Source: Lentisphaerota bacterium (GTDB lineage: Bacteria; Verrucomicrobiota; Kiritimatiellia; PWTM01). From it: a stretch of 43,912 nt of DNA. The notes under the pieces are model-generated. The model was given only the letters and a program-made list of their open reading frames with translations. It did no database searches and was not told where the DNA came from. Location: contig VGWF01000020.1 in NCBI GenBank assembly GCA_016873715.1, positions 1-43,912 of the forward strand. Reading direction: 5' to 3'. Shown here in pieces: positions 31,397 through 41,080 of the stretch. Made by a program: the position numbers and the translations under genes. Each line of letters opens with the position of its first letter. Position 1 is the first letter of the stretch.

Positions 31397-31427
31397 GTCA
31401 CGCCTTGCCGCGGAAGCGGCGGGAGCC

Positions 31428-33626
31428 ATGGCAGCCTCGATCCAACCGAAGACCGTCCTGTTCGTGTGCACCGGCAATTCGTGCCGGAGCCCGATGGCGG
31501 AGCACTTGTTTCGTCTCCGGGCGGGACCGGAGGCCCCCTGGCGGGCGGAATCGGCCGGGCTGGCGGCGGCGGACGGCTGGCCGGCGAGCGACGGGGCCGT
31601 CACGGTCATGCGCGAGGCCGGCGCCGATCTCTCCACCCACCGCAGCCGGGGAATGACCCGCGCCATCGCGGAGGCGGCGGACCTTGTCCTCGTGATGACC
31701 GCCGGCCACCTTCGGCACTTCCAGGCCCAGTTTCCCGGGGCGGCATCGAAGGCGCGCCTGCTGGCGTCGTACCGGACCGGCGACGCGGCCGGGGACATCC
31801 CCGACCCGATCAGCCAGTCGGTCTTCGTCTACCGGCGCGTTCGAAACGACATCGACAGCGCGATCGCCGACCTCCTGCTCGCCCTGCGGGCGGAGGCCCC
31901 GGCGGAGGGGAAGGACCGGACGGCGGCAGCGACCCACGGAGGACCCATGAAGATCGTCATCGGCGCGGACCACGGCGGATTCGAACGCAAACAGGAGATC
32001 GTCGGCCTGCTCAAGGCCCGGGGCCTCGAGGTGGAGGACATCGGCACGAGCTCGAAGGAGTCGGTCGATTACACCGACTACGCCGCGGAGGTCGCCCGCC
32101 GCGTCGCCGCCGGCTCCGCCGACCAGGGCATCCTCGTCTGCACCACCGGCCTCGGCGTCTCGATGACGGCCAACAAGGTGCCCGGCGTCCGCGCCGCGCT
32201 CTGCACCTCGCCGCGCATGGCCGAGATGGCCCGAAAGCACAACAACGCGAACGTGCTCGCGCTCGGCGGGGCGATCGTGTCGAAGGACGAGGCCACCGCG
32301 ATCCTCGACACCTGGCTCGGCGCCTCGTTCGAGGGCGGCCGCCACGAGCGGCGCATCGGCAAGATGGGCCTCGTCGAGGGCGAGGCCGGCGCGCTCGGGG
32401 CCGTCGCCGCGAACGACCCCGCCCTCTTCGCCGCGATCCTCGCCGAGGGGCAGCGCCAGCGGGACAACCTCGAGTTGATCGCGTCCGAGAACTACACGAG
32501 CCAGGCCGTCCGCGAGGCCGCCGGCTCCGTGCTGACGAACAAGTACGCCGAGGGCTACCCCGGCAAGCGCTGGTACGGCGGCTGCGAGCACGTCGACGAG
32601 GCCGAGCGCCTCGCGATCGAGCGCGCCAAGGCCCTCTTCGGCGCCGAGCACGCGAACGTCCAGCCGCACTGCGGCAGCGGCGCCAACATGGCCGCCTACT
32701 TCGCCCTGCTCCAGCCCGGCGACACGCTGATGGCCATGAGCCTCGCCGACGGCGGCCACCTGACGCACGGCCACAAGATGAATTTCTCCGGGCGCTTCTT
32801 CAACGTCGTGCCCTACGGCGTCGCGCGCGACGGCGAGCGGATCGACTACGACGCCCTCGAGAAGCTCGCGCTCGAGCACAAGCCGAAGATGATCTGCGCC
32901 GGGGCCAGCGCCTACCCGCGCATCATCGACTTCCCGCGCCTGCGCGCCATCGCCGACCAGGTCGGCGCGCTGCTGATGGTCGACATGGCCCACATCGCCG
33001 GCCTCGTCGCGGGCGGCGTCCACCCCAGCCCCGTGCCGTACTGCGACGTCGTCACGACGACGACCCACAAGACCCTCCGCGGCCCGCGCGGCGGACTGAT
33101 CCTCTGCCGCGAGAAGTTCGCCGCGGACATCGACAAGCAGGTCTTCCCCGGCATCCAGGGCGGCCCACTCATGCACATCATCGCCGCCAAGGCCGCGTGC
33201 CTCGGCGAGGCGCTCAAGCCTTCGTTCAAGGACTACGCCGCGCAGATCGTGAAGAACGCCTCCGTCCTTGCCGGCGTGCTGGCCGCGGGCGGCCTGCGCA
33301 TCGTATCCGGCGGCACCGACAACCACCTGATGCTCGTCGACGTCACCTCGGCCAGCCTGACCGGCAAGGAAACCGCCGCGGCGCTGGACAAGGCCTGCAT
33401 CACGGTGAACAAGAACGCGATCCCGTTCGACACCAAGAGCCCGTTCGTCACCTCCGGCGTCCGCGTCGGGACGCCCGCCGTCACCACGCGCGGCATGAAG
33501 GAGGAGGAGATGAAGACGATCGGACGCTGCATCCTCGATGTCGTCGCGGCCCCCGCCGACGAGGCCGCCATCGCCCGCGTCCGCGAAGCCGTGCTCGCCC
33601 TGACCGCCCGGTTCCCGGTGCCGTAG
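31428..33626 (+). CDS. Tri-domain fusion: low-molecular-weight phosphatase, ribose-5-phosphate isomerase B, serine hydroxymethyltransferase
   Basis: 732 aa in one open frame. Residues 1-155 are an LMW protein-tyrosine/arginine phosphatase with loop [13 protein letters not shown] (Cys14, Arg20) and acid Asp126 in DIPDPISQS. Residues 174-312 are RpiB, with ADHGG at the start and Cys238 (position 65 of the domain, matching the catalytic Cys) in [13 protein letters not shown]. Residues about 320-732 are [13 protein letters not shown], the PLP Lys548 in [26 protein letters not shown]. In Bacillus the same three activities are neighbouring separate genes. GGAGG lies 4 bases before the internal ATG at 31947, so RpiB-SHMT could also be made alone. 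The RpiB-SHMT link (residues 305-325) has no such site. Cytoplasmic; links pentose phosphate and one-carbon metabolism. Confidence 0.88.
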   Translation: MAASIQPKTVLFVCTGNSCRSPMAEHLFRLRAGPEAPWRAESAGLAAADGWPASDGAVTVMREAGADLSTHRSRGMTRAIAEAADLVLVMTAGHLRHFQAQFPGAASKARLLASYRTGDAAGDIPDPISQSVFVYRRVRNDIDSAIADLLLALRAEAPAEGKDRTAAATHGGPMKIVIGADHGGFERKQEIVGLLKARGLEVEDIGTSSKESVDYTDYAAEVARRVAAGSADQGILVCTTGLGVSMTANKVPGVRAALCTSPRMAEMARKHNNANVLALGGAIVSKDEATAILDTWLGASFEGGRHERRIGKMGLVEGEAGALGAVAANDPALFAAILAEGQRQRDNLELIASENYTSQAVREAAGSVLTNKYAEGYPGKRWYGGCEHVDEAERLAIERAKALFGAEHANVQPHCGSGANMAAYFALLQPGDTLMAMSLADGGHLTHGHKMNFSGRFFNVVPYGVARDGERIDYDALEKLALEHKPKMICAGASAYPRIIDFPRLRAIADQVGALLMVDMAHIAGLVAGGVHPSPVPYCDVVTTTTHKTLRGPRGGLILCREKFAADIDKQVFPGIQGGPLMHIIAAKAACLGEALKPSFKDYAAQIVKNASVLAGVLAAGGLRIVSGGTDNHLMLVDVTSASLTGKETAAALDKACITVNKNAIPFDTKSPFVTSGVRVGTPAVTTRGMKEEEMKTIGRCILDVVAAPADEAAIARVREAVLALTARFPVP

Positions 33627-33664
33627 GGGCGGCAAGGAGGCGGGGGCAGTCCTCCTGTCCGCCG

Positions 33665-33840
33665 GCGGTAGCCGCGGCCACGCGCGGCTTCGCGTCGAGC
33701 GGCAGGCGGAGCCGCGGCCCTCCAAGCCGATTCCGTCAGATGCGGGAGGACGGGTCCGGAGGGCGCCGCGGTGACTGCCCTGCGAAGCGTCTTCGTGAAG
33801 CAGGGTCGGTGCCGTGCGCAAGGCCCTCGAATCAACATTC
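33665..33840. repeat. Degenerate dispersed hairpin repeat
   Basis: Arms at about 33705-33724 and 33755-33773 match the GGAGGGC/GCCCTCC core of the family, and the flank GCGAAGCGTCTTCGTGAAGC resembles the downstream part of the unit. The rest is diverged. With leading sequence it fills most of the 338-base gap 33627-33965, where no gene is seen. Confidence 0.55.
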
Positions 33841-33965
33841 GAGGCCGATCTCCGGGCTTGGCCGGGGACCTGGGAGCACTCAAGCTCCTTGGCGGCGGCG
33901 GTGGGTTCCCGTATTCTCCGGCCTTCATCCGTGCAATCCTCTGAATCCGTGGTTGGTTCTCTCGT

Positions 33966-34709
33966 ATGTCACGTGATGTGGATCTTCCCATGCGGGCGAG
34001 CGCGGCCGACGCGGGGCGGCGCGCCGCGTTCAACCGGGCGCTGTTCACGCGGCTGGCGCCGGACTACGACCGGCTGAACCCGTGGATCTCGTTCGGGCGC
34101 GATGCGTCGTGGAAGCGCGCGATGATCGGGCGGCTGCCGGACCCCGCCGCGCCGGTCTGCGTCGACCTCGCGTGCGGCACGGGCGACCTCACGATGCTGC
34201 TGGCGGCGCGCTACCCGTCGGGCCGCGTGGTCGGCGTCGACCTGACCGAGGCGATGCTGGAGCAGGCGCGGCGGCGGCCCGGCGCGGACCGCATCGAGTT
34301 CCGGTGCGCGGATCTCGCGTCGACCGGCCTGCCCGACGCCTCGGCGGACATCGTCACCGGGGCCTACGCGCTGCGCCTCGGACCCGGCGTCGGCGCGGGC
34401 CTCGCCGAGGTCGCGCGCATCCTGCGGCCCGGCGGCACCGCGTCGTTCCTCGACTTCGGCCGTCCGGACTCGCCCGCCGCGTACGCGTTCCTGCTGGCGC
34501 TGCTCCGCCTCTGGGGCGCCGTGGCCGGCCTCTTCCTCCACCGCAGCCTGCGCGTCTACACGTACGTCGCCGAGACGCTGAAGCACTACCCGACGCGCCG
34601 CGGCATGCGGGAGCATTTCCTCGCCGCCGGCTTCCGCGATCCGGTCCGCCGCTCGTGTTTCTTCGGTGTGGTCGACATCTGGACCGCCACCCGCCAATTC
34701 CACTCCTAA
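33966..34709 (+). CDS. UbiE/COQ5-like SAM-dependent methyltransferase
   Basis: 247 aa. Class I methyltransferase with motif I VCVDLACGTGDLTMLLAARY (about residue 58), acidic VVGVDLTEAMLEQA, RCADLASTGLPDASADIV and RILRPGGTASFLDFG. The N-terminal FNRALFTRLAPDYDRLNPWI and C-terminal YPTRRGMREHFLAAGFRD match the UbiE/MenG menaquinone or ubiquinone methylase family. The post-II region reads TGAYALRLGPGV instead of the usual FGLRN, so the substrate could differ. The start at 33966 has no clear ribosome binding site; a Met at residue 9 is an alternative. Confidence 0.75.
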   Translation: MSRDVDLPMRASAADAGRRAAFNRALFTRLAPDYDRLNPWISFGRDASWKRAMIGRLPDPAAPVCVDLACGTGDLTMLLAARYPSGRVVGVDLTEAMLEQARRRPGADRIEFRCADLASTGLPDASADIVTGAYALRLGPGVGAGLAEVARILRPGGTASFLDFGRPDSPAAYAFLLALLRLWGAVAGLFLHRSLRVYTYVAETLKHYPTRRGMREHFLAAGFRDPVRRSCFFGVVDIWTATRQFHS

Positions 34710-34819
34710 ACCCGCAACAGCCCCCGCCTGCGGCCGTCCGGACGGGGGCACACATCTTCTCAAGTCTGTCCCCCTGTCTTCAGCAACCCGACCGTCGCTC
34801 CCGGCCGCGAGCACGGTGT

Positions 34820-35075
34820 CGGAGTTAATTAACACCGACACGCCCCCGGCGCCGTCGGGCGTCGCCGGAATCCCGAAGCGCTCCGGATGCGTCACCTTCC
34901 CGACGCAGTGGTCGCGGCAGGCATCGAGCGCCTCGGCGTGACGACCGGCGCGGAAGTGCTCGACCGCCGGCCCGACCCCCTTCGCCGCGGGATCGAGGAT
35001 CCGGAAGAAGTTCGTCGCAAGCGCCGCGAGCTCCCCGGGCGAGTTCCGGTCCGCGAACGCGCGCGCCGGCGTCCG
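34820..35075 (-). pseudogene. Remnant of a coding sequence
   Basis: In one minus-strand frame a coding-like stretch can be read, with GC-rich third positions: SPGELAALATNFFRILDP, VEHFRAGRHAEALDACRDH, THPERFGIPATPDG, up to VSVLIN. It lacks a start with a ribosome binding site. Past about 34820 it breaks into sequence antisense to the methyltransferase gene. The helical FRxLD...VEHFRAGRHAEAL pattern recalls N-terminal parts of heparinase II/III-like proteins, but this is only a resemblance. A TTAATTAA at 34828-34835 marks the break. The remaining 34710-34819 shows no gene. Confidence 0.35.
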
Positions 35076-35148
35076 TGGCCGCGGCCGGCCCGTCCTGCGT
35101 GGAGAGACGCGCGAAGCGGCGTGGCCGCTGCTGGGCCCGCGTCCCCGT

Positions 35149-36162
35149 TCATTCGTACGGCATCACCACGGGCCGCTCGTCGCGGAACCCGATGCGCGCC
35201 CACGAGAGGAACCACGTCTTCCCGCGGTCCTTGTTGGCTTGGAAGAAGAGGTAGACCCTGCCGTCGGTGTCCTCGAAGACGCCGGGGTGGCCGGTCTCGG
35301 AGGCGTTCCATTCGCCGGGGGCGCCGTTGGGGATCAGCGGCCGGTCCGAAAGGCGCGTCCATTTCACGCCGTCGGTGCTGACGGCAACGCCCACCTGCTG
35401 CGGAGCGTTGTTGTAGGCGCCGGCGTAGAACATGAGCAGGCGGCCGCCGCGGCGGAGGATCGTCGGCGCCTCGATGCACTTCTGCTCCCACGGCAGCTCC
35501 GGCGCGAGGATCGGGCCGTCGCGCAGCAGCGTCCACGACGCCGGGCCGAGGTCCGAGGCGGCGGCCGCCGCCGCGACGCCGACCATCTGCGTGGTCATCG
35601 TGGGGTCGCGGGTCGCAAAGTAGAGCAGCAGCCGGCCGTCGTACGGGAAGATCTCCGCGTCGATCGCGCGCCCGGAGTTCCACGCGCCGGTCGGGCGGAA
35701 GACCGGGTTCGCCGCATGGCGCCGGAACGTCACGCCGTCGTCCGATACGGCATGGCAGATCGCATCGCGCGGGCCGTTGCCGTAGGTCTGGTAGACGAGG
35801 TGGACGCGGCCGTCGATCACGCACGCGCCGGGCGCGCAGAGGCCGTTGCGGTCGCACTCCTGCTCGGGCCGCATCTCGGCAACCTTGGTCCACCGCACGA
35901 GGTCGCGGCTCTCGGCGATGCCGATCGACCATCCCCTCGGCGCGACGGCCGGCGCGAGGTTGGCCGCGAACGGCGGCAGCGAGAAATACATGAGATAGCG
36001 GTCGCCGAGCCGGATCACGCTGGGGTCCTTGGAGAATGGACGCCCGAGCCGCGTCTCGTCGCCGAAGCGCATCGGCGCGTTCAGTACCGGGTTCGCCGCC
36101 GGCTCCGCCGCGCCCGCCGCCGTCGCGATCCACACCCCCACCGCAAGCCACCGCACGTTCAT
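35149..36162 (-). CDS. Exported five-bladed beta-propeller glycosidase (GH43/GH130-like)
   Basis: 337 aa. A signal peptide (MNVRWLAVGVWIATAAGAAE) precedes a beta-propeller with repeated blades: KDPSVIRLGDRYLMYFS (candidate catalytic Asp), GACVIDGRVHLVYQTYG, AEIFPYDGRLLLYFATRD, CIEAPTILRRGGRLLMFYAG (candidate Glu) and HPGVFEDTDGRVYLFFQ. The layout fits the GH43/GH32/GH130 superfamily; I cannot pick one. GGGGGA lies before the ATG at 36162. It is followed on the same strand by a gene remnant. The HzsA-like gene lies 152 bases upstream on the same strand, with GGTCCC-type repeats between (36276-36302). Confidence 0.75.
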   Translation of the reverse strand: MNVRWLAVGVWIATAAGAAEPAANPVLNAPMRFGDETRLGRPFSKDPSVIRLGDRYLMYFSLPPFAANLAPAVAPRGWSIGIAESRDLVRWTKVAEMRPEQECDRNGLCAPGACVIDGRVHLVYQTYGNGPRDAICHAVSDDGVTFRRHAANPVFRPTGAWNSGRAIDAEIFPYDGRLLLYFATRDPTMTTQMVGVAAAAAASDLGPASWTLLRDGPILAPELPWEQKCIEAPTILRRGGRLLMFYAGAYNNAPQQVGVAVSTDGVKWTRLSDRPLIPNGAPGEWNASETGHPGVFEDTDGRVYLFFQANKDRGKTWFLSWARIGFRDERPVVMPYE

Positions 36163-36314
36163 CGTCCGTCCCCCGGTCCGCCGCAGCCCGCGGCGCGACG
36201 GGATTGTCCACGGATGGCCCCGCGCACTCCAGTCCCGAATCGTCCCGTCCTTGGACGCCGCCCCGCGGCGCCCCGGTCCCACCGGGCTTGCCCCGGCGGG
36301 CCGCGAAACCGGAC

Positions 36315-39300
36315 CTACCTGGCCGCGACGCCGGCCGCCGCCTGTTCGTGCCAGAAGAGCCCGCGCAGCCGCACGGCCCCGGATTCGACGCCCGTGACGT
36401 TGGCCGGATCGACGTCCAGCGACGGCCACACGAGTTCGCCGCGGAGCTGCGCCTCCTCGTTGTCGTAGGCCCCGAGCCGGTTCGAGTTGCAGTCGAGCCA
36501 CAGGATGACCCGGCGCCGTTCCGTCTCCGGCACGGCGGCGAGGTGGCGCGGCGTCAGCAGCGCCTGCCCGATGCGCGACGCCCGTGCGCCGAAGCGGCCG
36601 GGGATCGTCCGCGAGCCGCCGTGGACGCCGCTGTAGGCCGTCGTCATGGTCCACGCCATCCCGCCCGAGAACCAGAAGGTCCAGCCCTCCCGCAGCGCCT
36701 CGTAGCCCATGTCGCGCGGCCCCTTCCCCTCCTTCGCGTGGCACGGCACGCAGGTGCGCTCGACGATCGGACGGACCTGCCGGGCGTAGCTGACCGGCTC
36801 AACCGGACCGCACTCGGGTTCGAGCCGCGACGGCGCGCGGCGCATCGCCAGCGGCGGGGCGGCGGGCGGCGAGGCGCGGTGCGGGTCCTCGTGGCATCCG
36901 AGGCAGGAGAGCTGCTCGCCGGGATGGACGAAGGCGACGGACCGCATCGACTGGATCGCCATGAACCGCTCGTCGAGCACCTGGAAGATCAACTGCTTCG
37001 CCACCGGGGCCTCGAAGTGCGCGCTGCCGTCGGCCTCGACCGGCACGATGCCGAGCGGAATGCGCGGCGTGCTCTCGCGCTCGTAGCCGATCATCGGCTC
37101 GCCCATCGCGTGGTTGGTCTTCGGCACCGCCTGCACCACGCGCAGCCACTTCGGCTTCAGGCCCGGCGGAAACGGGAGGTCGGAATCGGCGACGTTCATC
37201 ACCGCGATCGTCGCCGGCGGGGCATCCGGCCGCTCCGCGCACCGGACCGCGGGCGGAATCAAGGGCGGGCGGGGCCGGGCGCGGAGCGGAACCGGGTCGA
37301 CCAGGCGGAGCCGCTCGTCCTGCGGCCCCGGCAGCTCGCGCAGCGCGACGAGCAGTTCCTGGTTGCCGAACCGGTCGACGAGGACCACGTCCTCCCACCG
37401 GTTGCAGAGGATGAAGTCCGCGTCCAGCGGCCACGGCATCCCGTACTTGTAGTGCTTCCGGCCCGGGATCTCGCTCTCCGGAAACGGCTCGTCCGGCGTG
37501 AAGCGGCGCACCTGCGACATGTGGCGGTCGTCCGGCACGCGCAGGTCGAGCAGGCAGAGCGACCCGAACACCTCGCCGTGGTGCGGGGCGGCGGTGAACG
37601 CGAAGAGCGGCGAGCCGGGCACGGCGCGGATCCCCATCTCGACCAGCGGGGCCCCGCGACGGCTGTCGATCTCGCGCCCTCCCTCGACCGCCCACGGCTC
37701 GTGGTCCGGAAACGTGTGGTAGGGATGCGGGTAGTTGCCGTGCGGCGCGCGCGGGTTGGTGCCGTCGGGGTTGCAGACCCAGTGCCGCGTGCCGAGGCAG
37801 TTCTCGCGATCGACGTAATCCCAGCGCGTGAAGGCGAGGCGGCCGTCGTTGTCGACGGTCGGGTTCCACTCGGCGGTTTCGAAGTAGCTCAGCGCCCGGA
37901 GGTCGGTCCCGTCCGCAGCGACGGACATCATCGTGTAGTTGCGCACCTTGAGGTACGCCGCGAAGCAGCGGATGTAGCCGCCGCGCCGCTCGGACACGAA
38001 CGCGATGCGGCCGTCGGGCAGCCAGCACGGGTCGAAGTCGTTCCACGCGCCGTCGGTGAGCTGCCGGAGGTCCGACCCATCGGCGTTGACGCGGAAGAGG
38101 TGGAAGCAGGTGTTCGTCTCGTAGACCCAGCGGTGCTCGCGGTTGGCGGTCCACGCGAAGACGATCGACCGCCCGTCGGGCGCGAGGTCGGGCGTCGCGA
38201 CGGCGCCGCCCTGGAGCCGCCGGCCCTTCATCGGTCCGTTCGCCACGATGGACGTCGCGAGCAGGTCGACGGCCTCCGGCACGCCCCCGAGGTTGCGGAC
38301 GACGTAGAGCCCGCCGCCGGGCAGCGCGTTGCAGCCGAAGTACTGCGTCACGAAGTGGCCGCCCTGGATGTCCGCGGTGACCGGATTGGACCGCACCGAT
38401 CCCGCGAATGTGCCGCGCGCCGCGCAGAGAAGCGCGCCGAAGTCGAGGCGCGGATTGCCCATCGCGATGCTCCGCCGCACCGCGCAGACGGCGAGGTGGA
38501 GACCGCGGTCGCCCGGCGCCGCCGCGACCGCCTCGCGCAGGCGCCCGAGATCCGCGCGGGCCGGGGCCCAGCGCTGGCCGCCGTGCCCGACGGCGAGATG
38601 GTCGAGCAGTGCGGTCGCCCGGCGCAGCGCCGTCCCGGCGGGGCCGCCGTCGCTGTCCCACACCAGTGCATGCCGGTCGACGACCTCGCGTTCGAGCTTG
38701 GCGCGGTCGGGGCCGCCTCCGCGGCTTTCCGCATGGTCGCACCGGTTCCAACCGTCGAATTCGCGGTTCCACGCGCGGAGGACCTCGTCGCGCACGTCGT
38801 TCGCCCGCACCGTTTCGAGTCCCAGCCGGCGCGCCGTCTCCCCCAGCGCGGCGCGCAACGGCGCGGCGTCCTCCGCGGGCGGCAGCGGCTGGAACGCCGT
38901 GGACATGCCGCCGGCCATCCCCTCGCCCGCGGCGGTACGCTTGACCTGGGTCCGCCGGACGCCCGCCCGGCGGCTCGTGGAGGCGTCGGCGAGCGGAGCG
39001 GCCGGATCGAAACGCCAGTCCGCGAGGACCGCCTCCGGCGACGCCCCCGCCGCGCCGGGCGGATACGCCCCGCGGAGGATCCGCACGTCGTCGAGAAGCC
39101 CGTCGCACCCGAAGCCGTCCTCCGAGAGCCCGCCGACCGCGAGCGGCCCCGGCGCCGACGTGCCGCCACGGGACGCGGTCGCCACAGCGCCGGCCTCGGC
39201 CCCGTCGACGAAGAGGCGCACGCGGTCCGCCTCCAACACCATCGCGACCGCGGTCCACCGGCCGGTGGACAGCACGGTCCCCGTGCGGAGATGATCGGGC

Positions 39301-39584
39301 ACCCGTCCCGGCAGGTAGGCGTGAAGCCGGCCGTCCTTCGGCGTCGTGAAGATCTCCCAGTGGGTCGCGGAGGACTTCGGCTCGTTCGCGACGAGGATGT
39401 TGTAGCCGCCCCACGAGGCCAGGCACACGCGACATTCGACCGTCAGCGGCGTCGCGCGGAACGCGGGATCCGTCGGCACGACCAGCGCCCCGCGCGCGGC
39501 ATCGAGCGCGTCCCCGGCGGCGGCGCCCGACGTCGCGAAACCTAGCGCCCCGGCAGCGGCTCCCACCCAGCGGTTCCAATCCAC
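36315..39584 (-). CDS. HzsA-like di-haem protein with N-terminal LamG domain
   Basis: 1089 aa. After a short signal-like N-terminus comes a LamG/concanavalin-like domain (about 45-175: TVECRVCLASWGGYNILVAN, VRLFVDGAEAGAVATA, LLDDVRILRG). A helical linker follows (about 220-380), then a PD40 propeller and hydrazine-synthase-alpha-like region (RVNADGSDLRQLTDGAWNDF, HPYHTFPDHEPWAVEGG). Two haem motifs are present, CLGCH (about 894) and CVPCH (about 944), and the end is LWLDCNSNRLG. It is a paralogue of the 27-kb protein, with LamG in place of discoidin. GTG start at 39584 with AGAGG 5 bases upstream. Probably a periplasmic electron-transfer or redox enzyme bound to glycans; no hydrazine role is implied. 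Confidence 0.8.
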   Translation of the reverse strand: MDWNRWVGAAAGALGFATSGAAAGDALDAARGALVVPTDPAFRATPLTVECRVCLASWGGYNILVANEPKSSATHWEIFTTPKDGRLHAYLPGRVPDHLRTGTVLSTGRWTAVAMVLEADRVRLFVDGAEAGAVATASRGGTSAPGPLAVGGLSEDGFGCDGLLDDVRILRGAYPPGAAGASPEAVLADWRFDPAAPLADASTSRRAGVRRTQVKRTAAGEGMAGGMSTAFQPLPPAEDAAPLRAALGETARRLGLETVRANDVRDEVLRAWNREFDGWNRCDHAESRGGGPDRAKLEREVVDRHALVWDSDGGPAGTALRRATALLDHLAVGHGGQRWAPARADLGRLREAVAAAPGDRGLHLAVCAVRRSIAMGNPRLDFGALLCAARGTFAGSVRSNPVTADIQGGHFVTQYFGCNALPGGGLYVVRNLGGVPEAVDLLATSIVANGPMKGRRLQGGAVATPDLAPDGRSIVFAWTANREHRWVYETNTCFHLFRVNADGSDLRQLTDGAWNDFDPCWLPDGRIAFVSERRGGYIRCFAAYLKVRNYTMMSVAADGTDLRALSYFETAEWNPTVDNDGRLAFTRWDYVDRENCLGTRHWVCNPDGTNPRAPHGNYPHPYHTFPDHEPWAVEGGREIDSRRGAPLVEMGIRAVPGSPLFAFTAAPHHGEVFGSLCLLDLRVPDDRHMSQVRRFTPDEPFPESEIPGRKHYKYGMPWPLDADFILCNRWEDVVLVDRFGNQELLVALRELPGPQDERLRLVDPVPLRARPRPPLIPPAVRCAERPDAPPATIAVMNVADSDLPFPPGLKPKWLRVVQAVPKTNHAMGEPMIGYERESTPRIPLGIVPVEADGSAHFEAPVAKQLIFQVLDERFMAIQSMRSVAFVHPGEQLSCLGCHEDPHRASPPAAPPLAMRRAPSRLEPECGPVEPVSYARQVRPIVERTCVPCHAKEGKGPRDMGYEALREGWTFWFSGGMAWTMTTAYSGVHGGSRTIPGRFGARASRIGQALLTPRHLAAVPETERRRVILWLDCNSNRLGAYDNEEAQLRGELVWPSLDVDPANVTGVESGAVRLRGLFWHEQAAAGVAAR

Positions 39585-39732
39585 GCGATCCTCTCCGGCC
39601 CGCCGTACCGTGAGATCGAGACGGGCCTGCGGGCGAAGGCTACCATTCCAGCCCTGCCGCGCAACGGGGGATTTCCCGCGGCTTCAGGCCCGCGGATTCC
39701 GCCGTCGGGGGCCGGTCCGCCGCGGCGCCGGG

Positions 39733-41067
39733 CTAGTCGATCCCGAGCCGCTTCTGGATCTGCTCGAGCGAGACGCCCTTCGTCTCGGGCATCGCCTTCA
39801 GCACCCACAGGAGCTGGCCGACGCAGCAGATCGCGTAGAACGCGAACGTGTGGCCGCCGGACTTCGCCGCGATCATCGGGAAGGTCCACGAGATCACGGC
39901 GGCCATGATCCAGTGCGTGAAGCTGCCCAGCGCCTGCCCGCGCGCGCGGACGCGGTTCGGGAAGATCTCGCTGATGAAGACCCAGATCACCGCGCCCTGG
40001 CCGAAGGCGTGCGCGGCGATGAAGACGACGAAACTGGCGAGCAGCAGCGCGCCGCCCGTGCCGGTGTAGAAGGAATACGCCACCGCGCCGAGGCTCAGGA
40101 TGTAGCCGACGGACCCGATGAGCATCAGCCTGCGGCGGCCGAAGCGGTCGATGACCGCCAGCGCGGCCATGGTGAAGCCGAGGTTCACCAGCCCGATGAT
40201 CACCGACTGCAGCAGGGCCGACTGCCCGCCCGCGCCGCCCATCTTGAAGATGTGCGCGGTGTAGTAGATCAGCGCGTTGATGCCCGAGAGCTGGTTGAAC
40301 GCGGCGATCGCGACCGCCAGCAGGATCGGCTGCGCGTACTTGCGCTGGAAGAACGGCTCGCGCAGCGAGTGGTGCTCGACGTCGATCGAGGCCCGGATCT
40401 CGGCCAGTTCCGCCTCGACCGCGCCGGCCTCCGGAGCCAGCCGCATCATGATCGCGCGCGCCTCGTCCGTCCGCCGCTGCGCGACGAGCCACCGCGGGCT
40501 CTCGGGCGTCAGGAAGAGCAGGAAGAAGAACGCCGCGGCCGGCACGGCCTCGACGCCGAACATCACGCGCCATTCCGCCGCGCCGAGATCGAAGCCGGCG
40601 ACGATGTAGTTCGACAGGTAGGCCAGCAGGATGCCGAGCACGATGTTGAACTGCGTCACCGCGACCAGCCGGCCGCGGGCCGCCGCCGGGGAGATCTCGG
40701 CGATGTACATGGGCGAAACGACCGAGGCCGCGCCGACGCCGATGCCGCCGATGAACCGGAAGAAGAGGAAGGAATACCAGTCCCACGGGAACGCGCTGCC
40801 GACCGCGGACACGAAGTAGAGCACGGCGATGGCGACGAGGACCGCACGCCGCCCGAAGCGGTCGGCCGGGCGGCCGGCGATCAGCGCGCCCAGGATCGTG
40901 CCGATCAGCGCGCTGGAAACCGTGAACCCGAGCTGGCCGCTGGTCAGGGTGAAGACCTTCGTCAGCGCGTCGGTCGTGCCGGAGATCACCGCGGTGTCGA
41001 ACCCGAAGAGCAGTCCGCCGAGCGCGGCGATGATGGTGCTGGTGAGAAGCGTGCGGTTCAGATTCAT
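39733..41067 (-). CDS. MFS sugar porter (SP family)
   Basis: 444 aa, 12 predicted membrane helices. SP-family signatures are all visible: FGFDTAVISGT in helix 1, GRPADRFGRR in loop 2-3, ISPAAARGRLVA, PESPRWLV after helix 6, FNQLSGINALIYYT in helix 7, DRFGRRRLML in loop 8-9, and PETKGVSLEQI at the end. Similar to XylE/GalP-type proton-sugar symporters. It lies 13 bases downstream of the DUF6807 gene on the same strand, so the two form an operon. It would import monosaccharides, possibly products of the glycosidases nearby. Confidence 0.95.
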   Translation of the reverse strand: MNLNRTLLTSTIIAALGGLLFGFDTAVISGTTDALTKVFTLTSGQLGFTVSSALIGTILGALIAGRPADRFGRRAVLVAIAVLYFVSAVGSAFPWDWYSFLFFRFIGGIGVGAASVVSPMYIAEISPAAARGRLVAVTQFNIVLGILLAYLSNYIVAGFDLGAAEWRVMFGVEAVPAAAFFFLLFLTPESPRWLVAQRRTDEARAIMMRLAPEAGAVEAELAEIRASIDVEHHSLREPFFQRKYAQPILLAVAIAAFNQLSGINALIYYTAHIFKMGGAGGQSALLQSVIIGLVNLGFTMAALAVIDRFGRRRLMLIGSVGYILSLGAVAYSFYTGTGGALLLASFVVFIAAHAFGQGAVIWVFISEIFPNRVRARGQALGSFTHWIMAAVISWTFPMIAAKSGGHTFAFYAICCVGQLLWVLKAMPETKGVSLEQIQKRLGID

Positions 41068-41080
41068 GGCGCCCCCAAGT

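Noticed and set aside
31428-31946. Arsenate reductase
   Set aside because: The CX5RS loop and Asp126 fit LMW phosphatases generally; no arsenic genes are nearby.
27014-39584. Hydrazine synthase or anammox metabolism
   Set aside because: Only the middle-domain fold of the alpha subunit is shared. No beta/gamma subunits or hydrazine dehydrogenase are present, and such proteins are common in non-anammox PVC bacteria.
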